Shown piece after piece: positions 42,061 through 51,786 of a DNA stretch of 64,000 nt. Position 1 is the first letter of the stretch, and each line of letters starts with the position of its first letter. The stretch is from assembly GCF_000321415.2 (NCBI RefSeq), contig NC_019902.2:1-64000 (forward strand), written 5' to 3'. The notes below the pieces were generated by a model that searched no databases, was not told the origin of the DNA, and saw nothing but the letters and a program-made list of their open reading frames with translations. A program made the translations under genes and the position numbers. This DNA is from Thioalkalivibrio nitratireducens DSM 14787. Its GTDB lineage: Bacteria > Pseudomonadota > Gammaproteobacteria > Ectothiorhodospirales > Ectothiorhodospiraceae.

Positions 42061-42245
42061 CTCGTCATTGCGAGCGAAGCGAGGCACTAACGCGCGTAGC
42101 GCGTTGAACAGCCGCAGGCTGGCCCGAAGGGCGAGCGCAGCGAGTAATCCAAATGGACTTCGCGAAATCAACGTCCTATGGATCGCCACGTCCCGCCGCG
42201 CTGCGCTCGCGGCTAAAGGCTTCGCTCCTCGCGATGACGGATCCT
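42061..42245. repeat. GTCATTGCGAGCG repeat, core only
   Basis: GTCATTGCGAGCGAAGCGAG ... CTTCGCTCCTCGCGATGACG, about 185 bases in inverted orientation relative to the core of the 280-bp MITEs. It lacks their CCTGATTATCA ends. Such blocks are widespread in bacterial genomes and often mistaken for genes. Confidence 0.75.
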
Positions 42246-42256
42246 TCAACGTTTCC

Positions 42257-43975
42257 CTAAAGCAGCGCCGCTCCGAGCGCCGCGGCGAGCACGGCCGCGA
42301 ACACGATGCCGGCCTCGCGCTGCCACAGCCGGTCGGGGCGGAACAGTCTGCCGGAGCGCTGCCGGCTGTGCCGGCGCAGGACCTGGACGTGGCGGGCCGC
42401 GTGTTTCCAGGCGGATACGGTGCGGCGCCACAGGCGGGCGATGGCCTGGCCCACGGGCGGCAGCAGCGCGAGCAGGTCGCCGGGCGGAATCGGCCAGGGC
42501 CGCAGCCAGCGCGCTCCGGCGAGGGCAAGGAGCGTTCCCGCCAGCACCGGCCAGATCAGGCCGATGAGATCCTTGGCGCCGCGAAGGGCCGGTTCGTCCA
42601 GCCCCTGTGCCGGCAGCAGGAACACCAGCATCAGGCTGCCCGCGAGTACGATTCCCCAGCCCCACCACATCGTTCGCGGGGCGGTGTCGCCCCTGCTTTC
42701 ACTGCGCAGCAGCCAGAGGTAGCGCGCCATGATCAATGTGGTGCCGGCCGCGGCGAGCGCGAGCCAGAACGGGAGTTGTGGCCACCACGCGGGAGCGTCG
42801 CGGGCGGCATCGATCGCATACTTCAGTTCGAGCTTGGCCAGCACGCCGCTGGTCATCAGACCGGCGAGCGACAATGCCGGCAGTACCAGCAGCAGCCACA
42901 GCCAAGGCCGGGCGAGTCCCCCCGGGTGACGGGCGATGCCGACGCCAAGGAACAGCGCGCCCTTCGCGAGTCCGTGGTGGAACGCGTACAGCGCGATCGC
43001 AGGCCCCAGCAGCGGCCATAGCTCCGGCAGGTACAGCGCGGCGCCTACGCCGACCGTGATCAGCCCCATCTGGCTGATGCTCGAGTAGGCGAGCACGGTC
43101 TTCGGGTGTTGCTGGTGCAGCGCCAGGAACGCGGCGCCGAACGCGGCGATCAGGCCCGCGACGATGGCCAGTGTTCCCCAGGCCGGCAGGCTCGTCAGGC
43201 CCAAAGGGAGCGTGTGTAGCCAGCCGAGCAGACCGGCCTTGATCATCGCGCCGCTGAGCACTGCGCTTGCCGGCACCGGGGCGACCGGGTGTGCGAGCGG
43301 CAGCCAGAGGTGCAGCAGCGGCAGGCCGGCCTTGATCCCGAAGCCGAGCCAGAGCAGCGCGATGATCATGTCGCGGTGGGTCGCGCCTGCGACGGCCGCG
43401 GGCAGCTCGGCCAGCAGCGGCAGCAAGGGTGCATCGGTCAGGCCGGCGGCGAGCAGCAGGCCGGCGAGCAGCAGGCCCTCGCCCAGGACCGCCATCACCA
43501 GGTAGACGCGCCCCGCGCGCATCGCGTCCGGCCTGCCGGTGTGCACGACCAGCCCGTAGGCGGCGAAGGTCATCAGCGCGAAGCTGGCATAGAACGTTGC
43601 CGCGTCGAGCGCGACGATCAGCCCGAGGTTGCCCGCGAGCGTCAGCAGCCAGAACAGCTCGAAGCGCGGGCGCCGCGGATCGTCGTGCAGGTAGCCGCGT
43701 GCGTACATTCCCGCACCCAGCCAGAGAACCGCGGTGAACAGCAGAAATACGCGGGTCGTCTCGGTGAGCCCGAGGCGCGTGCCGAGCAGGATCCAGTCCA
43801 GCGATACCGACGGCCCCGGCTCGGTGAACAGGGCAAGAAGCAGCGCCGGCAATGGGGCCCAGGGCGCAACGCGGCCCACCGCAGCGCGCGCGGTCGGCAA
43901 CGCCCAGAGCAATGCGAGGCCCAACGGAAGTGCCAGGCTCAATATCAGTGCAATGGCCGCAAGCGCGTCGCTCAT
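42257..43975 (-). CDS. Orphan proton-antiporter (NuoL/M, HyfB-like) subunit
   Basis: This 572-residue membrane protein has about 14 helices and the Proton_antipo_M core. Its hallmark stretch is HPVAPVPASAVLSGAMIKAG, and LVYSSISQ-type sequence (KTVLAYSSISQMGLITVGVG) and FHHGLAKGALFLGVG follow. These residues form proton channels in complex I, Mrp antiporters and group 4 hydrogenases. Here it stands alone between two repeats, with a basic C-terminal tail (WKHAARHVQVLRRHSRQRSG) before a last helix. Partners must lie elsewhere, or it works in a minimal two-protein transporter. Confidence 0.82.
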   Translation of the reverse strand: MSDALAAIALILSLALPLGLALLWALPTARAAVGRVAPWAPLPALLLALFTEPGPSVSLDWILLGTRLGLTETTRVFLLFTAVLWLGAGMYARGYLHDDPRRPRFELFWLLTLAGNLGLIVALDAATFYASFALMTFAAYGLVVHTGRPDAMRAGRVYLVMAVLGEGLLLAGLLLAAGLTDAPLLPLLAELPAAVAGATHRDMIIALLWLGFGIKAGLPLLHLWLPLAHPVAPVPASAVLSGAMIKAGLLGWLHTLPLGLTSLPAWGTLAIVAGLIAAFGAAFLALHQQHPKTVLAYSSISQMGLITVGVGAALYLPELWPLLGPAIALYAFHHGLAKGALFLGVGIARHPGGLARPWLWLLLVLPALSLAGLMTSGVLAKLELKYAIDAARDAPAWWPQLPFWLALAAAGTTLIMARYLWLLRSESRGDTAPRTMWWGWGIVLAGSLMLVFLLPAQGLDEPALRGAKDLIGLIWPVLAGTLLALAGARWLRPWPIPPGDLLALLPPVGQAIARLWRRTVSAWKHAARHVQVLRRHSRQRSGRLFRPDRLWQREAGIVFAAVLAAALGAALL

Positions 43976-44084
43976 GCGCCATAGTGAACAGGGGTTCGGG
44001 CACGATTGCGAGTGGGGCGTTGCCGGCAGTGCCTGCTTCGCGCAGCCGATCCGGGCTCGTCAGGTGCGCGGCTTGAACGTCGGT

Positions 44085-44364
44085 CATGATTATCACGGAA
44101 GCTCCGCAAGCTGGACTGGGCCATCTTCGAAAACCAGCGTCATCGCGAGGAGCGAAGCCTCTAGCCGCGAGCGCAGCGTGGCGGGACGTGGCGATCCAGG
44201 GGGCGATGGCCCCCCCGCGCCGCCTGGATTATTCGCTGCGCTCACCCTGCGGGCCAGCCTTCGGCTGTTCAATGCGCTGCGCGCATTAGTGCCGCGCTTC
44301 GCTCGCAATGACGACCGACGCGGAGAGGTATCGCACTGGCTGAGGAGGTTTCGTGATAATCAGG
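44085..44364. mobile_element. 280-bp MITE, copy 1
   Basis: Ends CATGATTATCACGGAAGC...GCTCCGC-type and GAGGTTTCGTGATAATCAGG; flanked by a perfect 8-bp duplication ACGTCGGT (44,077-44,084 and 44,365-44,372). The interior holds the GTCATTGCGAGCG-type core. No gene inside. Confidence 0.88.
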
Positions 44365-44453
44365 ACGTCGGTCGCAGCTGTCGCATGCGGCCGGGTGGCC
44401 GGAGTGATGGCCTGTGGTAGCATCGCGCGGTCCTGGCTAGGGAGGGGAAGGCT

Positions 44454-45461
44454 GTGAGGATTCTGGTCACCGGCACGGCCGGTTTCATAGGGAATGCGCT
44501 GGCGCTGCGCTTGCTGGAACGCGGCGACGAGGTGGTGGGTGTCGACAACCTGAACGATTACTACGACGTGAACCTGAAGAAGGCGCGGCTGGCGCGCGTT
44601 GCGGGGCATCCCGGGTTCACCGATCTGCGCATCGACCTCGCCGACCGCGACGCGATCGCGAAGGCCTTCGCCGAGCACCGGCCGCAGCGGGTCGTGAACC
44701 TGGCCGCGCAGGCCGGTGTTCGCTACTCGCTGGAGAATCCGCATGCCTATGTGGACACCAACCTGGTCGGCTTCGTGAACCTGCTCGAGGGCTGCCGGCA
44801 CAACGGCGTCGAGCACCTCGTGTTCGCGAGTTCCAGCTCGGTGTACGGGGCGAACACGAAACAGCCATTCTCGGTGCACCACAACGTCGACCATCCGCTG
44901 AGCCTCTACGCCGCGAGCAAGAAGGCGAACGAGCTGATGGCACATACCTACGCCAATCTTTACGGCCTGCCGGTGACGGGCCTGCGCTTCTTCACGGTAT
45001 ACGGGCCCTGGGGCCGGCCGGACATGGCGCTGTTCCTGTTCACCAAGGCGATCCTCGAGGGGCGGCCGATCGACGTGTTCAACTACGGGCACCATCGGCG
45101 CGATTTCACCTACATCGACGACATCGTCGAAGGCGTGATCCGAACGCTCGACCACGTGGCCGAGCCGAACCCGGGCTGGGACAGCGATCGCCCCGATCCG
45201 GGAACCAGCCGGGCGCCGTACCGGCTGTACAACATCGGCAACCAGCAGCCGGTGGAGCTGATGCATTACATCGAGGTATTGGAGGACTGTCTGGGCCGCA
45301 AGGCCGAGAAGAACCTGCTGCCGCTGCAGGCCGGCGACGTGCCCGATACCTACGCGGATGTCGAGGACCTGGTGCGCGACGTCGACTACCGGCCACAGAC
45401 CCCGGTCGAGGAGGGGGTGGCGCGGTTCGTCAGCTGGTACCGCGAGTTCTATTCGGTCTGA
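44454..45461 (+). CDS. UDP-glucuronate 4-epimerase (SDR family)
   Basis: This 335-residue extended SDR enzyme has the NAD-binding GTAGFIG loop (residues 7-13), the [16 protein letters not shown] segment typical of UDP-glucuronate epimerases, catalytic S127-S129, and Y152-x3-K156 (YAASK). It interconverts UDP-glucuronate and UDP-galacturonate. The start is GTG with GGAGGGG six to twelve bases ahead. UDP-glucuronate would come from the dehydrogenase at 47 kb. Confidence 0.9.
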   Translation: MRILVTGTAGFIGNALALRLLERGDEVVGVDNLNDYYDVNLKKARLARVAGHPGFTDLRIDLADRDAIAKAFAEHRPQRVVNLAAQAGVRYSLENPHAYVDTNLVGFVNLLEGCRHNGVEHLVFASSSSVYGANTKQPFSVHHNVDHPLSLYAASKKANELMAHTYANLYGLPVTGLRFFTVYGPWGRPDMALFLFTKAILEGRPIDVFNYGHHRRDFTYIDDIVEGVIRTLDHVAEPNPGWDSDRPDPGTSRAPYRLYNIGNQQPVELMHYIEVLEDCLGRKAEKNLLPLQAGDVPDTYADVEDLVRDVDYRPQTPVEEGVARFVSWYREFYSV

Positions 45462-45882
45462 TCCGGCACTGCCGCCGGTGGCGTCCGGCGCACCACCCGC
45501 CGTCGAACGCCGATCGGCAACGCCTCGGAGGTTGTGCCGAATGGTTCAACACCTCCCGCACTTTGGCCCTGCCGCGGGCGGGAGGGCTGCCGCGCCCATT
45601 GCGCGCAAACGGACCGGAGGTTGCTGCAGGGGGCGGGCACGGCGTACCTGTACCCATTGGGCGCGAGCTGACGAGTGTGCACAATTCGTTTGGCTGCACC
45701 CTGCAGTGGCGGCCTCTGCGCTGGGGAAGGGGTTGGATACCCGGATGGTGCATTGGCTCCCATCGGCCAGGAGTCGGGCGCGGGGTGGCCACGATGATGA
45801 TCGGGAGTGAAAGGCTCCAGGGACGTCGCGGCTGCGTCGGCGATGATCGACCGACGCAGCCGCGCGATGGAAGGAGGACGAC
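45462..45882. other. Intergenic region before rfaH
   Basis: About 420 GC-rich bases with no gene. AAGGAGG immediately before rfaH is a good ribosome-binding site. No ops element (GGCGGTAGCnT) was seen. Confidence 0.5.
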
Positions 45883-46371
45883 GTGAAGCATTGGTACGCC
45901 GTGCACTGCAAGCCCAACCAGGACGAGCGCGCCGAGGATCAGTTGCGCAACCAGGGGTTCGAGGTCTTCCGCCCGCGGATCCGCTGCCGGCGGCGCGCGC
46001 GGCAGCGCTATCGGGCGGTGATCGAGTCGATGTTCCCGCGCTACCTGTTCGTGGAATTGGACGACGCCAGCCAGGACTGGTCGCCCATCCGGTCTACCCG
46101 CGGGGTAACGGGCCTGGTGCGGATGGGCGGGCGGATACCCCACGTACCGGATCCGGTCATCGATGCGCTGCGCCGGCGCGTGGATGCCGACGATTGCATC
46201 GAGATCACCCCGGAAGAAGGTTTCCAGCCCAACCAGCCGGTACTGATCACCGAGGGCCCCTTGGCCGGGTTCCAGGCGCTGTTCAAGGCGCGGAACAGCC
46301 AGGAGCGGGTGGTGGTGCTGCTGAACCTGATGCAGGTGACGCTCCCGGTGCATGCGATCACGCGGGCGTGA
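45883..46371 (+). CDS. rfaH: RfaH-type transcription antiterminator
   Basis: The 162-residue NusG paralogue has the start MKHWYAVHCKPNQDERAEDQ, FPRYLFVELD, the PIRSTRGVTGLVRMGG segment and a C-terminal domain (VLITEGPLAGFQALFKARNS) of RfaH type. RfaH is recruited by ops sites to long envelope operons and couples them to translation. Its place amid polysaccharide genes fits, although no ops site was found in this window. AAGGAGG is 8 bases ahead of the ATG. Confidence 0.9.
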   Translation: MKHWYAVHCKPNQDERAEDQLRNQGFEVFRPRIRCRRRARQRYRAVIESMFPRYLFVELDDASQDWSPIRSTRGVTGLVRMGGRIPHVPDPVIDALRRRVDADDCIEITPEEGFQPNQPVLITEGPLAGFQALFKARNSQERVVVLLNLMQVTLPVHAITRA

Positions 46372-46397
46372 GGGTGGCACCGCGTCCCGGGTAACCC

Positions 46398-46517
46398 GTA
46401 GGGCGGAACAGCGCAGCGTCATCCGCCACACGGCGTACGCGCCGCCCCGGCGCCTGCGGCCACCCTGGCGCCGGATGGCGGATGGCGGATGACGGCCTTC
46501 GGCCTCTTCCGCCCTAC
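46398..46517. repeat. GTAGGGCGG palindromic repeat, copy 3
   Basis: GTAGGGCGGAACAGCGCAGC with GTCATCCGCC, then CGGATGACGGCC with CTTCCGCCCTAC. The MITE starts seven bases after it and has split it from the rest of a 196-bp CTAAC-type unit. Confidence 0.75.
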
Positions 46518-46523
46518 TTCTTT

Positions 46524-46804
46524 CCTGATTATCAGGGAAGCTCCGCAAATTGGAACGGGCCGTCATCGAAACCACCGTCATCGCGAGGAGCGAAGCCTTT
46601 AGCCGCGAGCGCAGCGTGGCGGGACGTGGCGATCCAAACGGCGTTAGTCCTCCCCGCGCCGCCTGGATTATTCGCTGCGCCGCACCCTGCGGGCCAGCCT
46701 TCGGTTGTTCAATGCCCTGCGCGCATTAGTGCCGCGCTACGCTCGCAATGACGACCGATGCCGCACGGCGTCGCACTCGCCGCGGAGGTTTCGTGATAAT
46801 CAGG
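46524..46804. mobile_element. 280-bp MITE, copy 2
   Basis: 281 bp with ends CCTGATTATCAGGGAAGC...(C)TCCGC and GCGGAGGTTTCGTGATAATC-AGG (20 of 23 positions match) and a perfect 8-bp duplication ACTTCTTT (46,516-46,523, 46,805-46,812). It is inserted in an older GTAGGGCGG/CTAAC-type repeat. It is almost identical to copy 3 at 59.5 kb. Confidence 0.92.
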
Positions 46805-46812
46805 ACTTCTTT

Positions 46813-46852
46813 TTCATCATCGGGGGTGGCCGCCCCCGCCATGACAGTTCGG
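46813..46852 (-). repeat. Solo IS110-type left end
   Basis: TCATCATCGGGGGTGGCCGC...GCCATGACAGTTCG is the inverted form of the CTAACTGTCATG...CACCCCCGATGATGAAA end, with CTAAC worn to CGAAC. No transposase is attached. Confidence 0.6.
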
Positions 46853-47085
46853 CAGGGGGAACGCGTACGTCGCTTCATGTCGTCTGGGCGCGCGCGATCG
46901 CAGCCAATGTGAAAGAATCCGCGGCACGAGCGAGCGCCAGGCGACTTCGGGCTGTCATGCGGGTGGTGTAAAAGGAAGGGCTTTGTGCGGGCCAGCGTGG
47001 CAGGCTGGACCGCGCGGGCTGTAGCGCCGATGCGCGGCCGGAATGCCTGCCGCCCATCCTGTTTGTCTCCAATGGGAAAAGTGCA

Positions 47086-48420
47086 ATGAATCTGACCGTT
47101 ATTGGCACCGGCTACGTCGGCCTCGTCACTGGTACCTGCTTTGCGGAGATGGGCCACCACGTGACCTGCGTGGACGTGGACCAGCGCAAGATCGAAAACC
47201 TGAACAAGGGGATTCTGCCGATCTACGAGCCGGGGCTCGACGCGATGGTCGAGCACAACGCGCGCGACGGGCGCTTGGCGTTCACCTCGTCGCTGCCGGA
47301 GGCGATGCGCAGTTCGGACGTCTATTTCATCGCGGTGGGTACGCCCCCCGGCGAGGACGGCTCGGCCGATCTCCAGTACGTGCTCGCCGTCGCGCGGGAG
47401 ATCGGGGCCCATCTCGAGCGCTATGCGCTGGTGGTCGACAAGTCGACCGTGCCGGTGGGCACCGCCGAGCAGGTGCGTGCCGCTATCGACTCCGAACTCG
47501 AGCGCCGCGGTGTGCACGTGGAGTTCGATGTGGTGTCGAACCCCGAATTCTTGAAGGAAGGCGCCGCAATCCACGACTTCATGAAACCGGACCGGATCGT
47601 GGTCGGTGCCGAGAGCGATCGTGCGATCGATCTGATGCGCGAGCTGTACGCCGATTTCACCCGTAGCCACGACCGGCTGTTGGTGATGGGGGTGCGCGAC
47701 GCGGAAATGACCAAGTACGTCGCCAACGCGATGCTGGCCACCAAGATCTCCTTCATGAACGAAGTCGCGAACCTCTGCGATCGCATGGGCGTCGATGTCG
47801 AGAACGTTCGCACCGGCATCGGCTCCGATAGCCGCATCGGGTACTCGTTCATCTATCCCGGCTGCGGCTATGGGGGATCGTGCTTCCCCAAGGATGTGAA
47901 GGCGCTGATCCGGATGGCCGGGAATCACGATTTCGTTCCCAGCGTCCTCGAGGCGGTCGAGGCGCGCAACGAGCAGCAGAAGGGGTACTTGTTCGAGAAG
48001 ATCCGTGCGCACTACGGGCCGGACCTCTCGGGTCGCAGGTTCGCGCTGTGGGGGCTCGCCTTCAAGCCCGGCACCGACGACATGCGCGAGGCAGCGTCCA
48101 AGGTGTTGCTGCGCCAGTTGATCGACGCCGGCGCGAGCGTACGCGCCTATGACCCGATCGCGATGGACGTGGCCCGCGATGAACTGCCGGCGGAGTGGTT
48201 CGGTGACGGTCGCCTGACGCTGGTGGACCACCAGTACGATGCGCTGCGGGATGCCGATGCACTCGCGCTGGTCACCGAATGGAAACCCTTCCGCCATCCG
48301 GACTTTGACGCGATGCGCCGCCTGATGCGCCCGGACCCCGCGATCTTCGACGGCCGTAACCAGTACCAGCCGGAGAACATGCAGAGCGACGGCTTTGTCT
48401 ACTACGGGGTCGGCCGGTAA
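47086..48420 (+). CDS. ugd: UDP-glucose 6-dehydrogenase
   Basis: The 444-residue NAD enzyme oxidises UDP-glucose to UDP-glucuronate in two steps. The N-terminal Rossmann motif GTGYVGLVTG starts at residue 7; KSTVPVGT and SNPEFLKEG follow. The catalytic cysteine is C266 in GCGYGGSCFPKDV, and a second Rossmann-like domain has GLAFKPGTDDMREA. The product feeds the epimerase at 44.5 kb and surface polysaccharides. Confidence 0.95.
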   Translation: MNLTVIGTGYVGLVTGTCFAEMGHHVTCVDVDQRKIENLNKGILPIYEPGLDAMVEHNARDGRLAFTSSLPEAMRSSDVYFIAVGTPPGEDGSADLQYVLAVAREIGAHLERYALVVDKSTVPVGTAEQVRAAIDSELERRGVHVEFDVVSNPEFLKEGAAIHDFMKPDRIVVGAESDRAIDLMRELYADFTRSHDRLLVMGVRDAEMTKYVANAMLATKISFMNEVANLCDRMGVDVENVRTGIGSDSRIGYSFIYPGCGYGGSCFPKDVKALIRMAGNHDFVPSVLEAVEARNEQQKGYLFEKIRAHYGPDLSGRRFALWGLAFKPGTDDMREAASKVLLRQLIDAGASVRAYDPIAMDVARDELPAEWFGDGRLTLVDHQYDALRDADALALVTEWKPFRHPDFDAMRRLMRPDPAIFDGRNQYQPENMQSDGFVYYGVGR

Positions 48421-48543
48421 TGTGAGCATCCCGACGCCGATCATCGGTGGGGTGGCCCGCCCGGGTCTGCTACCATCCATTGAATTCCCCGGCGGTGTCA
48501 GTGCCGCCGTTTTGCAAGCGCGTAACCCCGGTGGGCCGTCTGG

Positions 48544-49899
48544 ATGAACGACCTCTCGTGTTTCATGCCCTACGACATCCGCGGCCGGGTGCCCGATGAT
48601 CTCGACACGGCGCTGGCCCGCGACATCGGCCGGGCTTTCGTCGCCGAGTTCGGGGCGCGCCGGGTCGTGGTCGGTCACGACGTGCGCCTGGAAAGCCCCG
48701 CGCTGGCAGCGGCGCTGTCGACCGGGTTGGCCGACAGCGGCGCGGACGTCGTCGACATCGGCCTGTGCGGTACCGAGGAGGTGTATTTCGGCACGGTGCA
48801 CCAGGCCGCGGACGGCGGGATCATGGTGACCGCGAGCCACAACCCGAAGGGCTACAACGGCATGAAGCTGGTGCGGGCCGGCGCGGTGCCGGTCAGCGGC
48901 GACAGTGGGCTGCTCGCGATCCGGGATCGCATCGCCGCGCGGGATTTGCCGCCCCCGGGGCCGCCCGGGCGTGTGATGGTGAACGACGACAAGACCCCGT
49001 ACCTCCAGCATCTGCTGGGCTACATCGACCCGGCGGCCCTGCGGCCGCTGAAGATCGTGGCCGATCCCGGCAATGGCGGCGCCGGTCCGGTGGTGCAGCG
49101 GCTCGCGGAGCGGCTGTCGCCGCTGGAGTTCGTGCTGATCCACGAGATCCCCGACGGCAATTTTCCGAACGGCGTGCCGAACCCGCTGCTGCCCGAGCGG
49201 CGCGCGGCCACCACCGAGGCCGTGCGCATGCACGGCGCCGACTTCGGCATCGCGTGGGACGGTGATTTCGACCGCTGTTTCCTGTTCGACGCCGACGGGC
49301 GCTTCATCGAGGGCTATTACCTGGTGGGTCTGCTTGCGGAGGTGATGCTGCGCAAGTACCCGGGCGAGAAGATCCTGCACGATCCGAGGTTGACCTGGAA
49401 TACCATCGAGCAGGTGAAGGCCGCCGGCGGCCAGCCGGTGCTGACCAAGACCGGCCATGCCTTCATGAAGGAGCGCCTGCGCCGCGAGGACGCGGTATAC
49501 GGTGGGGAGATGAGCGCGCATCACTATTTCCGCGACTTCGCGTATTGCGACAGCGGCATGATTCCCTGGCTGCTGATTGCCGAACTGATCAGCCGCAGCG
49601 GCCGCAGCCTGGCCGAGCTGGTCGACGCGCGGATGGCGGCGTTTCCCTGCAGTGGCGAGATCAATTACCGCGTGCCGGCGGTGGCTCCGGTGCTGGAGCG
49701 CGTGCTCGCTCATTTCGCGCCCCAGCACCCGGGAATCGACCGCACCGACGGGATCAGCGTGGAATTCCCCGACTGGCGCTTCAACCTGCGCGCGTCCAAC
49801 ACGGAGCCGCTGCTGCGTCTGAACGTCGAGTCGCGCGGCGATCCGGGAGCCGTCGCGCGGCATGTCCAGGAACTTGCCAGCCTGATCGAGAGCCGCTGA
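48544..49899 (+). CDS. manB: Phosphomannomutase/phosphoglucomutase
   Basis: This 451-residue alpha-D-phosphohexomutase (AlgC/ManB group) has PYDIRGRVPDDLD, the phosphoserine loop TASHNPKGYNGMK with S98, the metal loop DGDFDRC, GGEMSAHHYFRDF (sugar-binding) and RASNTEPLLRLNVE (phosphate-binding). It makes mannose-1-phosphate for ManC downstream. A start at the given ATG is standard. Confidence 0.93.
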   Translation: MNDLSCFMPYDIRGRVPDDLDTALARDIGRAFVAEFGARRVVVGHDVRLESPALAAALSTGLADSGADVVDIGLCGTEEVYFGTVHQAADGGIMVTASHNPKGYNGMKLVRAGAVPVSGDSGLLAIRDRIAARDLPPPGPPGRVMVNDDKTPYLQHLLGYIDPAALRPLKIVADPGNGGAGPVVQRLAERLSPLEFVLIHEIPDGNFPNGVPNPLLPERRAATTEAVRMHGADFGIAWDGDFDRCFLFDADGRFIEGYYLVGLLAEVMLRKYPGEKILHDPRLTWNTIEQVKAAGGQPVLTKTGHAFMKERLRREDAVYGGEMSAHHYFRDFAYCDSGMIPWLLIAELISRSGRSLAELVDARMAAFPCSGEINYRVPAVAPVLERVLAHFAPQHPGIDRTDGISVEFPDWRFNLRASNTEPLLRLNVESRGDPGAVARHVQELASLIESR

Positions 49900-50170
49900 T
49901 GCCGGCAACGGATCCGGAACCCGTGGCTCGGCGGCTCCCGCTGCCGGCGTTACACAAGGAAGGGCCGGCGGAGCATGGTACAGGCTTCTCGGGCGGGTAC
50001 GGCGGTGGCCGGAGCGGCAGGGCGGAAGCGGGCGCGGACCGTGATCCGCAGGCGTGCCGAATGCCCGTGTGCCCGCGGCGCTGCCGGCGGATGCAGCGGC
50101 TCGTGCCCGCGGTAGCCATCGCGTTCTACAGGCAACGAGTTCCTGGCCGTCGAGAACAAGGAAGAACGTC

Positions 50171-51583
50171 ATGATTCATGCAGTCATTCTGGCTGGCGGC
50201 AGCGGGACCCGGTTGTGGCCGTTGTCGCGCCGCCAGCTGCCGAAACAGTTTCTGCGCCTGGAGGGCGACCGGTCGCTGCTCGAGGCGACGCTGGATCGCC
50301 TGCAGCCGCTGGTTGACCCGGCCAACGCGCTGGTCGTGACCGGGTGTGAGCACGCGCGTGGCGAGGCGTATCAGGCGCTGCGGCCGTTCCGGACGCTGCT
50401 CGAACCGGTCGGGCGCAACACGGCGCCTGCGATCGCGCTTGCCGCGGCGTGGCTGAGCCGGGGCGGGGCCGATCCGGTGATGCTGGTCTTGCCGGCGGAT
50501 CACGTGATCCGCGACCGGCCAGCGTTTCACGCGGCGCTGCGACAGGCGATCGATGCCGCCGAGCAGGGTGCACTGGTCACGTTCGGGATCCGGCCGACGC
50601 ATCCCGAGACGGGCTACGGCTACGTCCGTGCGGTGACCGACGGGCGCGCGGACGCTCCGGTCGAGCGCTTCACCGAAAAACCGGACGCGGCGACCGCCGA
50701 GGCCTTCCTGGCGGACGGCCATTACTGGTGGAATTCCGGAATGTTCGTCTGGCGCGCGTCGACGATTCTCGACGAGATCCAGCGCCACCTGCCCGATCTG
50801 TACGAGGTGCTGGAACGAATCCGCGCCGAGTGGCACCGCGAGCCGGAGCGGGACGATCCGCAGCCTGCGGTCGAGGCCCTGTTCCACGAAATGCCGTCGA
50901 TCTCGATCGACTACGGCGTGCTCGAACGTTCGGACAACGTGCGGCTGGTGCCCTGCGACATCGGTTGGTCGGATGTCGGCAGCTGGGATGCGGTGCACGA
51001 ACTGGCGCAACAGGATGCACGCGGAAACGCGGCCCAGGGCAACGTGCTCGCGATCGATTGTGACAACACGCTGATTCATGCAGGCAAGCGTCTGGTCGCT
51101 GCCGCTGGCGTCCGCGATCTCTGCGTGGTGGAGACCGCCGACGCCGTGCTGGTGGTGCCGCGGGGCGAAACCCAGCGGGTGCGCGACCTGGTCGGCGAGC
51201 TGAACCGTCGGGATGCCGCCGAGTCGCGGCTGCACCTGACGGTGCAGAGGCCCTGGGGCAGCTACACGGTGCTGGAGGAGTCCCCGGCGTACAAGATGAA
51301 GCGGATCACGGTGACGCCGGGCGCCAGTCTGAGCCTGCAGCGGCATCAGCATCGCTCGGAGCACTGGATCGTGGTTTCCGGAACAGCGACCGTGACCCGG
51401 GGTGAGGAGGTGTTCACGGTGACGCGCAACGAGAGCACCTACATTCCGATCGGCGAACGGCACCGGCTGGAAAACCGCGGCCGGATTCCGCTCCAGATCA
51501 TCGAGGTCCAGGTGGGCGAGTACCTGGAGGAAGACGACATCGAGCGCTTCGACGACGTCTATCAGCGTCACCAGGCGAATTGA
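50171..51583 (+). CDS. manC: Mannose-1-P guanylyltransferase / Man-6-P isomerase
   Basis: This bifunctional 470-residue enzyme (AlgA/ManC type) has an N-terminal pyrophosphorylase (ILAGGSGTRLWPLSRRQLPK at the start; VERFTEKPD near residue 165). Its C-terminal type II isomerase cupin has RPWGSYTVLEESPAYKMKRI and QRHQHRSEHWIVVSGTA (metal ligands). It yields GDP-mannose with ManB. The start MIHAVILAGG follows AAGGAAGAAC. Confidence 0.94.
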   Translation: MIHAVILAGGSGTRLWPLSRRQLPKQFLRLEGDRSLLEATLDRLQPLVDPANALVVTGCEHARGEAYQALRPFRTLLEPVGRNTAPAIALAAAWLSRGGADPVMLVLPADHVIRDRPAFHAALRQAIDAAEQGALVTFGIRPTHPETGYGYVRAVTDGRADAPVERFTEKPDAATAEAFLADGHYWWNSGMFVWRASTILDEIQRHLPDLYEVLERIRAEWHREPERDDPQPAVEALFHEMPSISIDYGVLERSDNVRLVPCDIGWSDVGSWDAVHELAQQDARGNAAQGNVLAIDCDNTLIHAGKRLVAAAGVRDLCVVETADAVLVVPRGETQRVRDLVGELNRRDAAESRLHLTVQRPWGSYTVLEESPAYKMKRITVTPGASLSLQRHQHRSEHWIVVSGTATVTRGEEVFTVTRNESTYIPIGERHRLENRGRIPLQIIEVQVGEYLEEDDIERFDDVYQRHQAN

Positions 51584-51683
51584 AAACCCCGCCTCGCTTG
51601 CGCGGGACGGGGTGGGAGAGGACTACGGCCTCGTCCTCTCACGAACTTTGATGGCCCTGTGTCACCGCATGACGATAGAATCG

Positions 51684-51708
51684 CCCTCCCCGCTTGCGGG
51701 GGAGGGTT
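51684..51708. repeat. CCCTCCCCGC hairpin
   Basis: CCCTCCCCGC-TT-GCGGGGGAGGG, a near-perfect stem after manC. No T-run, so it is not a clear terminator. Confidence 0.55.
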
Positions 51709-51786
51709 GACGGGGGGTACAGCGGGCGTCTTTCCCGTTGTGCCCGGGCGCGACGGTGGCAGCCGCTGCCAGCTACGGGCGCTGGA

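Noticed and set aside
42056-44320. Short Arg/Ala-rich frames (type RAKRGTNARSALNS) in the GTCATTGCGAGCG blocks
   Set aside because: These are translations of a non-coding dispersed repeat and recur wherever it occurs.
46726-50172. Open frame of over 1,100 codons on the minus strand opposite ugd and manB
   Set aside because: It is the antisense shadow of GC-rich genes; its amino acids are Arg/His/Ala-biased and it crosses several well-supported genes.
51590-51650. Terminator after manC (CCCCGCC...GCGGGACGGGG)
   Set aside because: The stem is imperfect and no T-run follows, so a rho-independent terminator is not supported.
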